64,000 nt of DNA from Donghicola eburneus (GCF_900115865.1 NZ_FOXY01000009.1:62001-126000); one strand, 5' to 3'. Positions 34,797 to 44,233 are shown, numbered from the stretch's first letter. A program made the numbers and translations. Notes: generated by a model not told the origin, from the letters alone.

Positions 34797-35557
34797 GCAG
34801 AGCGCGGGACCGCAGGACCATCTACGATCATCATCGGACATCCGCGAGAGCACCGCTCAACACGGCTTTCAATCCCGTAGATCTGGCTGATCAAGGCTGG
34901 TGTTAGAACCTCGAGCGCGGGGCCGCTGGCCAGAATGCGTCCCTGGGACAGGGCTATCGCCGTCTCGCATGCGCGCATCACTTGGTTCAGGTCGTGGAGC
35001 GCGAGGATCATCACCGCGCCTGTTTCGGCAGCATAACTGCGCAGGGCCTCCAGAACCTCGTACTGACGATAAAGGTCCAGCGCCGAGGTCGGTTCATCCA
35101 TGAGCACAACCTTGGGGCGTGTCACCAGAGTTTGTGCGATGGACACGGCTTGCCGCTGCCCACCGGACAGTTCTGGCAACTGACGCTCGGCCAGATGAGC
35201 GATCCCAAAACGTTGAAGGACACTGTCCACCGACGCCAATTCAGAGGCCGACAGACGCCACCCGCCCGCTCCTTGTTTCAAGGCCAGAATAATTGACTCG
35301 TAGACAGTCAGCGCCGCCGTCATAGCCGTATCTTGGGGCATATAGCGCAGATCATCCTTGGTCGCGCCCGTCAGCCGGACCGCGCCCGTCCCGCGCATTT
35401 GCCCTGCGATCCGGCGAAACAGGGTTGATTTCCCCGCGGCGTTGGCCCCGACCAAGGCTGTCAGAACGCCGCCCTTCAATGCGGGCGTCGACGCATCCTC
35501 TAGGATAGTGCGGCGGCCGTAGCGCGCCCCGATCTGATCAAGCGTCAGAGTTACCAT
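34793..35557 (-). CDS. Siderophore/metal ABC transporter ATPase (FepC/FecE type)
   Basis: 254 residues. Walker A GANAAGKST near residue 35, signature LSGGQRQ near 132, Walker B VVLMDEPTSALD and switch His in ALHDLNQ. Class and gene order match ferric-siderophore, heme or cobalamin importers. Start at 35557 (MVTLTLDQIG) lies 7 bp inside the permease end; the long open frame upstream is antisense-type noise over the permease gene. The glycine loop has GANAAGKS where most have GPNGxGKS, a mild variation. Confidence 0.92.
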   Translation of the reverse strand: MVTLTLDQIGARYGRRTILEDASTPALKGGVLTALVGANAAGKSTLFRRIAGQMRGTGAVRLTGATKDDLRYMPQDTAMTAALTVYESIILALKQGAGGWRLSASELASVDSVLQRFGIAHLAERQLPELSGGQRQAVSIAQTLVTRPKVVLMDEPTSALDLYRQYEVLEALRSYAAETGAVMILALHDLNQVMRACETAIALSQGRILASGPALEVLTPALISQIYGIESRVERCSRGCPMMIVDGPAVPRSA

Positions 35558-36615
35558 GATTTGCGTCCTTTGGTCATGATAAGCGCCGCAAAGAACGGAA
35601 CGCCGACAAGTGCAGTGATGATCCCGATCGGCAGCACAGCACCGGGCAGGATAGCCTTGGACAAGACAGAGGTCGCCGACAGGATCGCGGCGCCCGAGAG
35701 CATGGCACCCGGAAGGAAGAAACGCTGATCCTCTCCGAGCAAGAGTCGCGCCACGTGCGGCCCAACAATGCCAATGAACCCGATTGTCCCGACAAAGCTG
35801 ACAGGGACTGCGGCCAGCAAAGAGACCAGAAACAGTGTCTCTAGACGCAATCGTTTGACCGGAACACCCATCGCGGCAGCGCGCGTCTCGCCTAGACGTA
35901 CAGCGGTCAAGGCCCATGCGCGTCGAGCAAAAAGCGGGGCGCAAACCGCAAGAATTATGGCGGTGACAGCCACTTTGCCCCAAGTGGCCTTGGTCAGGCT
36001 GCCCATGGTCCAGAACACCACCGCAGACAGCGCTTGCTCGGACGCGAAATACTGCAACAACGCCAACGCAGCGTTGAAACTAAAGACCAGCGCAATACCA
36101 AGCAGGATGATCGTTTCGACCGTGACGCCCCGCAAGGTGCTGAGCCCAAAAATCAGAAGCGACGCGGCCATTGCCATGGCAAAGGCATTGATCGGCACCA
36201 TCAGCGCAATTGCGGCGGGAAAGAGGGCAACCCCTAGTACCATCGCAATCGCCGCCCCAAAACTGGCCGCCGCAGACAGACCCAAAGTAAACGGGCTGGC
36301 CAAAGGGTTCGCCAAAATGGTCTGCATCTGGGCCCCCGCCAACGACAGGCTCGCTCCGACGGTCACAGCCAGCAAGGCCATGGGCATGCGGATATCCCAG
36401 ATGACCACACGCATTTGCAGGTCAGCCGATGACGGCATGAAAAGCGTGCGCAATACATCCGGCAAAGGATAACGGGCGGGCCCCAGTGAGACGTCCACAG
36501 CTACGGACAACACCAGCAAAGCCAAGAGCCCGCCAAGGACGGCAATCCTACGGGCTGTCAAAGTGCGGTAGCTCTTGGCGTTCTCGGAAGAAGACATCAG
36601 GCTCAGAGCGGTCAT
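35551..36615 (-). CDS. FecCD-family ABC permease
   Basis: 354 residues with 9-10 hydrophobic segments. Contains the family landmarks RMPMALLAVTVGASLSLAGAQMQTILANPLASPFTLGLSAAA compressed in residues 75-116, GETRAAAMGVPVKRLR and FIGIVGPHVARLLLG near 270. Moves iron-siderophore-like substrates across the inner membrane. Coupled by overlap to the ATPase; a terminator-like hairpin separates it from the upstream binding protein gene. Confidence 0.94.
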   Translation of the reverse strand: MTALSLMSSSENAKSYRTLTARRIAVLGGLLALLVLSVAVDVSLGPARYPLPDVLRTLFMPSSADLQMRVVIWDIRMPMALLAVTVGASLSLAGAQMQTILANPLASPFTLGLSAAASFGAAIAMVLGVALFPAAIALMVPINAFAMAMAASLLIFGLSTLRGVTVETIILLGIALVFSFNAALALLQYFASEQALSAVVFWTMGSLTKATWGKVAVTAIILAVCAPLFARRAWALTAVRLGETRAAAMGVPVKRLRLETLFLVSLLAAVPVSFVGTIGFIGIVGPHVARLLLGEDQRFFLPGAMLSGAAILSATSVLSKAILPGAVLPIGIITALVGVPFFAALIMTKGRKSW

Positions 36616-36632
36616 TCAGACCTCCAGAAAAG

Positions 36633-36654
36633 AGGGCGGCTCGCAAGCCGCCCT
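36633..36654 (-). terminator. Attenuator-like hairpin between binding protein and permease genes
   Basis: Perfect 9-bp stem AGGGCGGCT/AGCCGCCCT with a 4-base loop, followed on the minus strand by CTTTTC. Likely partial terminator that gives more binding protein than permease. Confidence 0.65.
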
Positions 36655-36660
36655 TTGAGA

Positions 36661-37797
36661 TTAGTTGGTTGCGGCGGTGGGCAGCGAGACCCAGTAACCG
36701 AGGTGGTAATCCACCGGCAGAAAGCGCTCGTGCAGCTCAACCAGCGTGGCTTCGGGGTCGAGATCCGCGAACAGTTCTGGGTGGATCCAAGTGGCCAGAC
36801 GCTGAACCGCTACAAAGCTGTAGGGGTTGTTGTAGAATTGATGCCAAATGGCGTGGACATCGCCAGTCTCGACCGCTTTGACGCCGGTGAAAGCGGGGCG
36901 CTCCATCAGTTTGGCCAGTTTGGTCTGCGCAACTTCGATGTTAGACCCGGGCCCTACGCCGATCCAGTTACCACCAGGCACATAGGCATCCCAGTTACCA
37001 CCGGTCACGACGATCTGATCGGGGTTCGACGCGATCACCTGCTCAGCGTTCACGGTGCCAAAGGTGCCAGGGATAAAGGGCTTGGCCATATTCTCGCCGC
37101 CCGCCAGCTCAACAAAGGTACCGAAGTTGCCGTTGCCAAAGGACATGCAGCAGTCTTCGGAATAGCCTCCAGCGCGTTCAACAAACACTACAGGGCGTTC
37201 CAGATCAGACTGCGCCTCGATCACGTCAGTCACGCGGGCCAGTTGCTCAGCGTAAAAGCCGTTGAACTCCGCGGCGCGCTCGTCTTTGCCAAAGAGCTTG
37301 CCAATGATCTCCATTGAGGACGCGGTATGCTCGAACGGCTTCTCGCGGAAGTCGACATAGACAATCGGAATACCGACTTTGGCCAGCTTCTCCTCATAGC
37401 CCGCCTCGTCGGTCGCGGCCTTGGCTTCGAGGTTCATGATCATCACGTCGGGGTTCAAAGAAACCGCCTGCTCGATGTCAAAGGTACCATCTTTGAACCC
37501 ACCAAAGGTCGGAATATCAACCAGTTCAGGGAACTTCGCAGCGTAAAGATCGTAGCTCTCGGGCGAGGCTTGGCGGAAATCATCGCGCCAGCCCACCACG
37601 CGCTCGAACGGGTTTTCCCCGTCCAGAACAGCAGCAAAGAAAATCTGGCGGCCTTCACCAAGGATGACCCGTTCAACCGGACCATCAACAGTTACATCCC
37701 GGCCTGCGATATCAGTCACCGTGATCGGCTCGGCCAGAGCAAAACCTGCGGAAAAAAGGGTCAGCGCACCTGCGCCAAGCATCAATCGGAACGTCAT
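36661..37797 (-). CDS. Periplasmic iron/metal-complex binding protein (FecB/FepB type)
   Basis: 378 residues with a signal peptide ending near FALAEP. It then shows the TroA-like fold of class III binding proteins: ITVTDIAGRDVTVDGPVERVI at the N-terminus, a long central helix and C-terminal FLPVDYHLGYW. The SEDCCMSFGNGNFG segment has adjacent cysteines. Delivers a chelated metal to the FecCD permease. Start at 37797 gives a proper signal peptide and an AAGGA site; the frame is open to 37881. No TonB receptor gene is nearby. Promoter region holds an iron-box-like dyad. Confidence 0.92.
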   Translation of the reverse strand: MTFRLMLGAGALTLFSAGFALAEPITVTDIAGRDVTVDGPVERVILGEGRQIFFAAVLDGENPFERVVGWRDDFRQASPESYDLYAAKFPELVDIPTFGGFKDGTFDIEQAVSLNPDVMIMNLEAKAATDEAGYEEKLAKVGIPIVYVDFREKPFEHTASSMEIIGKLFGKDERAAEFNGFYAEQLARVTDVIEAQSDLERPVVFVERAGGYSEDCCMSFGNGNFGTFVELAGGENMAKPFIPGTFGTVNAEQVIASNPDQIVVTGGNWDAYVPGGNWIGVGPGSNIEVAQTKLAKLMERPAFTGVKAVETGDVHAIWHQFYNNPYSFVAVQRLATWIHPELFADLDPEATLVELHERFLPVDYHLGYWVSLPTAATN

Positions 37798-37847
37798 GTC
37801 AGCATCCTTGGAAATCGAAACTAATGACCGGATAAAAAACCCGACCA

Positions 37848-37880
37848 TTTTCGTCAAGTTAAAGTTGACAAAAATAGTCA
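37848..37880. promoter_or_regulatory. Overlapping dyads resembling an iron-responsive operator
   Basis: TTTTCGTCAA-N7-TTGACAAAAA (37848-37874, one mismatch) overlaps TGA-N9-TCA at 37866-37880, the pattern given for the alphaproteobacterial iron-responsive operator bound by RirA. It lies 51 bp before the binding protein start and 46 bp before the divergent methyltransferase. Confidence 0.5.
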
Positions 37881-37925
37881 CATTACGGATTTGACATACG
37901 AAACAGATTTGAGACGGACAAAGAC

Positions 37926-38660
37926 ATGGTAGCTTCGAACCGCGACATTCGGGATGAAATCAAGGAATACTGGTCTGACCGCGCCGCCACCTTTGATCAA
38001 GATCCGGGGCATCGCATTCAAGACGGCCCAGAGATGCGGGCGTGGCGCGGCCTGTTCACGCGCCATCTAGGTCCCGCACAGGGACGCCGGTTGCTGGATC
38101 TTGCATCCGGCACAGGAGAAATCGCGCGGCTGTGCTGCGATATGGGGTTTAATGTCACCGGCCTTGATTGGGCAGAGCCAATGCTTGCACTGGCGCGCAC
38201 CAAATTGCCCGATGTCACTTTTATTCAAGCGGATGCAGAGCGCACGATGCTGCCCACGGCCAGCTTTGATGTGATCGTCACGCGGCATCTGATCTGGACG
38301 CTGGTTGATCCCGCTGCCGCATTCACTGAATGGCATAGACTGCTTTTGCCCGGCGGGCAGCTAGTGGTGGTCGACGGCGACTTCGTGTCCCGAAACTGGT
38401 GGACGCGCTGGCTGTCGCCAGCCAAGGCGCCCACCCCCAGCACCACGCGCCATCAGTCGATCCTACGCCGCGTGCACTTCTCTGATGGTGCGCGGTCCGA
38501 TGCCGTTGCGGACCTCATACGCGACGCCGGCTTCGAGAAGATTGAGATTGATACGAACCTGAGCGCGATACACTTGGCCCAAGCCCGTCAATTGGGATGG
38601 CGCAAGGGGCTTCTGCGGCAATCGGAACATCGATACGCGATAGCAGCGCGCAAGCCCTGA
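37926..38660 (+). CDS. Class I SAM-dependent methyltransferase
   Basis: 244 residues with the Methyltransf_11-type core: motif I LLDLASGTGEIARL near residue 56, motif II region VTGLDWAEPML and SFDVIVTRHLIWTLVDP near 115. Transfers a methyl group from S-adenosylmethionine to an unknown acceptor. Divergent from, and probably co-regulated with, the metal ABC importer; it might modify the chelator or a degradation product. The start at 37926 gives the full N-terminal helix. Confidence 0.85.
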   Translation: MVASNRDIRDEIKEYWSDRAATFDQDPGHRIQDGPEMRAWRGLFTRHLGPAQGRRLLDLASGTGEIARLCCDMGFNVTGLDWAEPMLALARTKLPDVTFIQADAERTMLPTASFDVIVTRHLIWTLVDPAAAFTEWHRLLLPGGQLVVVDGDFVSRNWWTRWLSPAKAPTPSTTRHQSILRRVHFSDGARSDAVADLIRDAGFEKIEIDTNLSAIHLAQARQLGWRKGLLRQSEHRYAIAARKP

Positions 38661-38813
38661 GCCTTTCGAAACCAAAGTGTTTTGCTTATCTTTGGCTCAC
38701 TTCGCGCACAGTTTGGCAGCGTTTCACCGTTTTATCTTAGGCGAAATTCGAAAATTATTGACTACATGGTCAAAAAGCGGCGTCCTAGACACAAGGTCTA
38801 CCGAGGAAACGCC

Positions 38814-39911
38814 ATGTCAGAGAAGCTCAAAACACACTTCACAGGGCTCGAGTTCGTCAATCCGTTCATCTTGGCCTCTGCGCCACCGACGGAAAGCAAA
38901 CGTAAAATCCTGAAGGCGTTCGAGGCCGGATGGGGCGGCGTTGTGACAAAAACCATCGGCCTGCATCCGGTCGAAAATGTAGCCGGCCCCAAGACGATCT
39001 ACCAGCGCGCAAGCGACGAGAAACCTTATGTGTCGCGCTACAAACGCCCTGATACCGTCTCGCACTCGTCTTGGAATTGGGAACTGATTTCCGACCAGCC
39101 GCTAGAGCAGTGGCTGCCCGATCTCGAAGAAATCAAAAGCACGTATCCCGACCGTATGCTGATTGGCTCGATCATGGCAGGCGCGGGCAGTGACGAAGAA
39201 ATGGCGAACTGGCAGAAACTGGCCAGAGCCTGCGTGGACGCCGGTTGCGACGCGCTAGAGCTTAACATGTCGTGCCCCCACATGGACCGCAAAGACATGG
39301 GCGCGAACATCGCCAACGATGAGGACATCATCCGCTCGGTCCTCAAGGCCGTAACATCCGCCGTGAGCGTGCCGATCTGGGTAAAACTGACGCCATCGAC
39401 CTCGACCCTCGTCGATGCGGCGGGTGCAGCTTACGAGGCGGGCGCATCGTCAATTTCCTTGTGCAACACCTTCCCGTCCTTGCCGCTGATGGACCCTGAA
39501 ACCATGAAGTTTGAGGTCGAGGTCGACGGCTTGGTGACATCAGGTGGCCTTGGAGGTCTCGCCATTTTGCACCAAGCGCTGCAACGCGTGTCCGACATCT
39601 CTCGCGCCTATCCTGATGGGGCGATTTCGGGCATCGGTGGCATCAAAGGATTCCGAGAAGCATTTAACTTCATCGTTCACGGTGCGGGCAATCTGCAGGT
39701 CTGCACCGCCGCGATGGAAGAAAAGGGAAGCGGCGGTGTTGGGGTTCAGTTGATCAAAGAGCTAACCACTGATCTGACCGACTACCTGGATCGCAAGGGG
39801 TATTCCTCGATCGAGGAATTCCGCGGCATTGCCCGCGAGCGGATCGTCGAACATGCTCAAGTCCGCCGCAAAAGCGAGACTTACAACGGCGGCTACGCTC
39901 AGTCGGCCTAA
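38814..39911 (+). CDS. Dihydropyrimidine dehydrogenase/PreA-like flavoprotein
   Basis: 365 residues with a dihydroorotate-dehydrogenase-type TIM barrel binding FMN. Active-site sequence ELNMSCPHMDRKDMGANI matches dihydropyrimidine dehydrogenase, with the catalytic Cys in SCP. ISGIGGIKGFREA near residue 275 is the FMN-phosphate site. PreA proteins continue into a ferredoxin domain with two CxxCxxC motifs; this one ends without it, and no PreT partner is adjacent. Start at 38814 follows CGAGGAAACGCC. Reduces or oxidises a pyrimidine-like ring or a related compound; specificity open. Confidence 0.85.
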   Translation: MSEKLKTHFTGLEFVNPFILASAPPTESKRKILKAFEAGWGGVVTKTIGLHPVENVAGPKTIYQRASDEKPYVSRYKRPDTVSHSSWNWELISDQPLEQWLPDLEEIKSTYPDRMLIGSIMAGAGSDEEMANWQKLARACVDAGCDALELNMSCPHMDRKDMGANIANDEDIIRSVLKAVTSAVSVPIWVKLTPSTSTLVDAAGAAYEAGASSISLCNTFPSLPLMDPETMKFEVEVDGLVTSGGLGGLAILHQALQRVSDISRAYPDGAISGIGGIKGFREAFNFIVHGAGNLQVCTAAMEEKGSGGVGVQLIKELTTDLTDYLDRKGYSSIEEFRGIARERIVEHAQVRRKSETYNGGYAQSA

Positions 39912-39922
39912 CTTGGATAAAC

Positions 39923-40930
39923 CTAAACGGCAGAGCCTTCAGGCGATCCTGCGGCTCTGTCCCGCAAAATTTCACAAAATTCCAAGGCCACTGGCTGCAA
40001 GGGTTCTTTGCGCCGCGTGACGAGCCCAAAGCCCGAGAGCCGGATTTCCGGCCTGATGTCTATCACGGTAAATAGGCCTGCTTTTTGGTGCGCTTGAACC
40101 ACGGCTTCGGGCAAGAGTGCAACGGCGTTCGACTCTTGTACCAAGTTCAAGATGAGCAGGATCGAAGAGCACTCGATGAAATCCGCAGGGCGTTGCAGGC
40201 CGGCTCGGTCGAATGCCGCATCCAGCACCTGCCGCGAAGGATTGCTGGCGGGCTGCAGGGCCCACACGCAATTCTGCAAATCGCGCAGCCGCTGCGCACC
40301 GGTCGCCGTTTTGTGACCTGCACGGGCCACCACGACCAAGCGCTCTTCGGCCAAGGGCTCAAAGGCAAATACGGTCTTGTGGCGGTCGGCGCTAAAGCGC
40401 CCCACAGCGAGGTCCAGCCGTCCCGCCTCTAACTCTGCTAGAATACCGTCGCTGGTCTCTCCGTGCAGCTCCACCAAGAGTTGAGGACGGCGAGCTTTGA
40501 TTTCCGCGACGGCGCGGGCGACCAGATCCGGTGCTGCGCCTGTGATCGCTCCAACGGAGAGACGGCCGTAGCCACCTTCGCGGCGAGCCGAGAATTCGTC
40601 GGAAAACCGTTTAAGGCGAGAAAGTTGCATCCGTGCATTGGCCACAGCGAACTGTCCCAAGGGCGTTGGCGTCAGACCTCGGGGGCCACGCTCGAACAAA
40701 CTGGCCTGAAAAATCTCTTCGACGTCGCGCAGCATTTTGGAAGCTGTCGATTGCGTCATGTTCAGAGCCTCGGCGGCGCTGTGGGTCGTACCGTGATCAG
40801 ACAGTGTCACGATTAACGAAAGATGTCGGACCTTTAGGCTGGCGGTGATGTCTCGATCCAGATCGAAACTCCTCCTTACAGGGCGGCCAGAGCAATCGCG
40901 TTTCGCGGTCGCAGAGCCGGATTTATTCAT
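39923..40930 (-). CDS. LysR family transcriptional regulator
   Basis: 335 residues. Winged-helix domain at about residues 33-92 (VRHLSLIVTLSDHGTTHSAAEALNMTQ then SKMLRDVEE), linker helix, and a LysR substrate domain (GRLSVGAITGAAPDLV; LDLAVGRF; NAVALLPEAVV). Divergent from the TctCBA-type transporter genes, which are its likely target, and convergent with the PreA-like gene. The N-terminus is about 25 residues longer than usual, so the true start may be internal. Confidence 0.92.
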   Translation of the reverse strand: MNKSGSATAKRDCSGRPVRRSFDLDRDITASLKVRHLSLIVTLSDHGTTHSAAEALNMTQSTASKMLRDVEEIFQASLFERGPRGLTPTPLGQFAVANARMQLSRLKRFSDEFSARREGGYGRLSVGAITGAAPDLVARAVAEIKARRPQLLVELHGETSDGILAELEAGRLDLAVGRFSADRHKTVFAFEPLAEERLVVVARAGHKTATGAQRLRDLQNCVWALQPASNPSRQVLDAAFDRAGLQRPADFIECSSILLILNLVQESNAVALLPEAVVQAHQKAGLFTVIDIRPEIRLSGFGLVTRRKEPLQPVALEFCEILRDRAAGSPEGSAV

Positions 40931-40946
40931 TGGAACGTTATCACCG

Positions 40947-40958
40947 CGCTAGATAGCG
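40947..40958. promoter_or_regulatory. Short palindrome between LysR and transporter genes
   Basis: CGCTA-GA-TAGCG inverted repeat, 16 bp from the LysR start and 154 bp from the binding protein start. Position fits autoregulation and a LysR-type site, but it is short. Confidence 0.3.
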
Positions 40959-41111
40959 TCAACGGCGGAGGAGGTCCGGGGAGGGCTTTGGACATAGGTG
41001 ACGCCACGCAACCTGTTGGTTTCAGGCCGAACCATTCCAGCTTTCACTGGCATTTCACTGAGCAGGCCCAATCGCCCCTCAGTTGATCCAGAAAATTTGA
41101 GGAGGAGATTC

Positions 41112-42083
41112 ATGAAATTCCCTACAACCGTCATGGCGTCGGCCATGGCGCTTGCAACTTTTGCTAGTGCCGCATGGGCCGAGTTTCCCGAGCGCCCGAT
41201 TCAAATGATCGTCCCGTGGGGGGCAGGGGGCGGCACAGACGCCGTTGGACGTCTGCTTGGCGCCGAGATCCAGAAAGAGTTGGGGGTTCCGGTCAACGTC
41301 GTAAATCGCACCGGCGGGTCTGGCGTGGTCGGCCACAGCGCAATCGCAAACGCTGACCCAGATGGCTACACTATCGGGATCATGACGATCGAGATTGATA
41401 TGATGCATTGGCAGGGCCTAACGGACCTGACCTACGAGGACTACGATATCCTCGCCATTGTTAACTCTGATCCTGGTGGCGTGATGGTGTCTGCGGATGC
41501 AGGCTATGACAGCGTCGAAGCGCTGCTAGAGGACATCAAATCCCAACCCGCAGGCACGTTCAAAGCGTCAGGCACCGGCCAAGGTGGCATCTGGCATGTG
41601 GGTCTGGCCGGCTGGCTCTTGTCCGAAGATTTGGCACCCGACTACGTAACCTTTGTCCCCAGCCAAGGGGCAGCACCGGGCCTGACCGACATGGTCGCGG
41701 GCGGGGTGGACATTGTGCCGTCGTCGCTGGCCGAGGGCCGCTCCATGATCGACGCAAACCGCGTGGTTCCTTTGGCGAGCATGTCAGCAGAGCGTCAGAA
41801 CGCCTTTCCCGATGTTCCGACCCTGGCGGAAACCACAGGATCGGACTGGACCGTCGCCGTGTGGCGTGCGGTTGCGGCGCCTGACGGGCTACCTGATGAT
41901 GTCAAAACCAAGCTAATGGACGCCGTCGAAACTGCCTACAATTCCGAAGAGTACCAGACCTTTATGAAGGACCGCGGTTTTGGCCTGCGGTGGGCGCGCG
42001 GCGATGAGGCCACTCAAATTGTAGCCGACGACGATGCCGCCTTTGGCGAAGTGATGAAGGCCGCTGGATTGGCTGCGGAATAA
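41112..42083 (+). CDS. Tripartite tricarboxylate transporter binding protein (TctC/Bug family)
   Basis: 323 residues with a signal peptide ending near AAWAEF. The mature N-terminus FPERPIQMIVPWGAGGGTDAVGR is the Bug-family signature. Captures a carboxylate-type ligand in the periplasm for the TctAB membrane complex encoded downstream. GGAGGAG precedes the ATG. Ligand not predictable; the LysR gene beside it is the likely regulator. Confidence 0.93.
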   Translation: MKFPTTVMASAMALATFASAAWAEFPERPIQMIVPWGAGGGTDAVGRLLGAEIQKELGVPVNVVNRTGGSGVVGHSAIANADPDGYTIGIMTIEIDMMHWQGLTDLTYEDYDILAIVNSDPGGVMVSADAGYDSVEALLEDIKSQPAGTFKASGTGQGGIWHVGLAGWLLSEDLAPDYVTFVPSQGAAPGLTDMVAGGVDIVPSSLAEGRSMIDANRVVPLASMSAERQNAFPDVPTLAETTGSDWTVAVWRAVAAPDGLPDDVKTKLMDAVETAYNSEEYQTFMKDRGFGLRWARGDEATQIVADDDAAFGEVMKAAGLAAE

Positions 42084-42171
42084 CCGTTCATGAAAACACA
42101 TCGCGGCCGGAGGGTTAGACAGCCCTTTGGCCCTTTGCCCGTGTTACGGGGCCGCACATGAGGACAGCAGA

Positions 42172-42645
42172 ATGCGCGTAACGGACTTGACCCTAGGGCT
42201 ATTGACCCTGCTTGGGGGCATCGCGATCTATATTTCGGCATTGGGGTTCAAGGCCATCCCCGGACAGGCCTACGGAGCGGGCACCATGCCCCGTGCCATC
42301 GCACTGGTGACCGTACTGACTGGGATATTCCTGATCTTCAAAGCCGCTTTGGCAGGCGAACGGGTGCCCGGCCTTGTGTTGGCGGACTGGACGAGGCAGC
42401 GCGGCCCGATGGCGCGAGCGGCTTCTGTCTTGGTCCTGATTGTCGTCTATATCATGATCTCGCCAATCGTCGGCTTTCTGCCCACGGCCTTTGTGGTGAT
42501 GGTGCTGGCGATGCTGGTCCTGCGGGTCCGACTGCTGATAGCCGCGCCCGTCGCGTTGGTGGCCGCGATCGCCATCCAACAGAGCTTTGGCAAGCTGCTG
42601 CTTGTGCCTTTGCCGCGCAGTTCTTTTCTGACATTTCTTTGGTGA
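42172..42645 (+). CDS. Tripartite tricarboxylate transporter small membrane subunit (TctB family)
   Basis: 157 residues with four hydrophobic segments, matching TctB size and layout (GLLTLLGGIAIYISALGF; AYGAGTMPRAIALV; then a late LLVPLPRSSFLTFLW). It pairs with the large TctA subunit encoded 7 bp downstream. Start at 42172 follows GAGGACAGC. Confidence 0.9.
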   Translation: MRVTDLTLGLLTLLGGIAIYISALGFKAIPGQAYGAGTMPRAIALVTVLTGIFLIFKAALAGERVPGLVLADWTRQRGPMARAASVLVLIVVYIMISPIVGFLPTAFVVMVLAMLVLRVRLLIAAPVALVAAIAIQQSFGKLLLVPLPRSSFLTFLW

Positions 42646-42652
42646 CCCCACC

Positions 42653-44167
42653 ATGTCCATGATCCTTGAGGCCGCTGGCCTCGTTTTCCAACCCTATGTT
42701 TTGCTGGTGATCTTCGCCTCAGCGGCCTTTGGCATGTTTGTCGGAGCGATCCCTGGGCTGACCGCGACGATGGCGACTGCGCTCTTGGTGCCTGTGACGT
42801 TCTTTATGGAGCCCGTGCCCGCGATCGCCGCGATCGTGACGGCGACCGCTATGGCCATTTTCGCAGGCGACATTCCCGGCACTTTGCTGCGCATGCCAGG
42901 CACGCCTGCCAGCGCGGCCTATGTCCAAGACGCCTACGCCCTGACACGCAAGGGGCGGCCTGAAACTGCCTTAGGCGCATCGCTAGTCTTTTCCTCTCTC
43001 GGCGGCATTTTCGGGACGCTCGTTCTAATCACGGCCTCGCCTATCTTGGCCGAAGTGGCACTGAAGTTTTCGTCTTTCGAGTATTTCTGGCTGGTTGTGC
43101 TAGGCCTGTCCTGTGCGGTTTTCATCTCGCCGGGCTCTCCGGCGCGGGGCCTCATTTCGCTGTTTATCGGGCTCTTTGCGGCCACGATCGGCCTGGAAAA
43201 CCCCGCAGGAGAGCCGCGTTACACCTTTGGCAACGTCGAACTCATGGGCGGTGTGCAGTTCATTCCCGCGATGATCGGCCTATTCGCAGTTTCCGAGGTG
43301 ATCCGCGCCTTTATTCATCGCGGCACAGACGAAAAGCCCCCGCCAACAGGCAAGCGTGGCATCTTCCGAGAGCAAGCGCGCAATCTCACCCGCTATCCAG
43401 TGCAGGCGCTGCGCGGCAGCGTTTTGGGCACCGCCATTGGTGCCTTGCCGGGCGCAGGAGCCGATATCGCCGCTTGGATCAGCTACGCGGTATCCAAAAA
43501 ATTCTCGAAAACGCCAGAAAAGTTCGGCAGCGGCCATGTCGAAGGCTTGGTCGAGTCTGGGTCATCCAATAACGGCGCGATGTCAGGCGCTTGGATCCCT
43601 GCACTCGTCTTTGGCATTCCGGGGGACTCGATTACGGCGATTGTCATTGGTGTCTTGTACATCAAAGGTATCAACCCCGGGCCGATGGTTTTCATCACGC
43701 AACCGCAGATGATTTACGCGGTGTTCATCGTGTTTCTGGTCGCAAACCTGATGATGCTGCCGCTGGGATGGCTCGCGATCAAGGGCGCACGTCAAGTGCT
43801 GTCGATCCCGCAGCGTGTACTGATGCCACTGATCCTGATGTTCTGCATGGTTGGATCGTTCGCCATCAACAATTCCGTCTTTGGTATATGGCTGATGTTT
43901 GTTTTTGGCATCATCGGATTCCTGATGGAGGAGAACGACATACCAATTGCCCCTGCGATCCTTGGTCTCGTCCTTGGACCGATGCTGGAGCAAAACTTTG
44001 TCACGTCGATGATCAAATCGGACGGCAGCTTCATCGCGTTCTTCGAACGGCCCATTGCTGCGGGACTGGGACTTTTCACCATCGCTGTTTGGTGCCTGCC
44101 GCTGATCTTGGTGCTCGTTCGCCGGAAAGCTCAGCCGAGTGGAACCCAGAGCACTCAGGGCAACTGA
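42653..44167 (+). CDS. Tripartite tricarboxylate transporter large membrane subunit (TctA family)
   Basis: 504 residues, 11-12 hydrophobic segments. TctA landmarks: GAIPGLTATMATALLVPVTFFM near residue 32, a second GALPGAGADIAAWISYAVSKKFSK near 265, and NNGAMSGAWIPALVFGIPGDSITAIV near 305. Forms the ion-coupled channel of the system. An ATG two codons in (42659) is an equal alternative start. A bidirectional terminator follows. Confidence 0.94.
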   Translation: MSMILEAAGLVFQPYVLLVIFASAAFGMFVGAIPGLTATMATALLVPVTFFMEPVPAIAAIVTATAMAIFAGDIPGTLLRMPGTPASAAYVQDAYALTRKGRPETALGASLVFSSLGGIFGTLVLITASPILAEVALKFSSFEYFWLVVLGLSCAVFISPGSPARGLISLFIGLFAATIGLENPAGEPRYTFGNVELMGGVQFIPAMIGLFAVSEVIRAFIHRGTDEKPPPTGKRGIFREQARNLTRYPVQALRGSVLGTAIGALPGAGADIAAWISYAVSKKFSKTPEKFGSGHVEGLVESGSSNNGAMSGAWIPALVFGIPGDSITAIVIGVLYIKGINPGPMVFITQPQMIYAVFIVFLVANLMMLPLGWLAIKGARQVLSIPQRVLMPLILMFCMVGSFAINNSVFGIWLMFVFGIIGFLMEENDIPIAPAILGLVLGPMLEQNFVTSMIKSDGSFIAFFERPIAAGLGLFTIAVWCLPLILVLVRRKAQPSGTQSTQGN

Positions 44168-44233
44168 TCGAAACCACAAGCCCTTTGGGTCCGTCCTACC
44201 CCCAACGGTGTCTTTCCAGTTTGATCAGTGAGC

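Noticed and set aside
35557-35983. Long N-terminal extension of the FepC-like ATPase
   Set aside because: The extra ~140 residues are Cys/Arg-rich out-of-frame translation of the permease gene; ATPase homology begins at the ATG at 35557.
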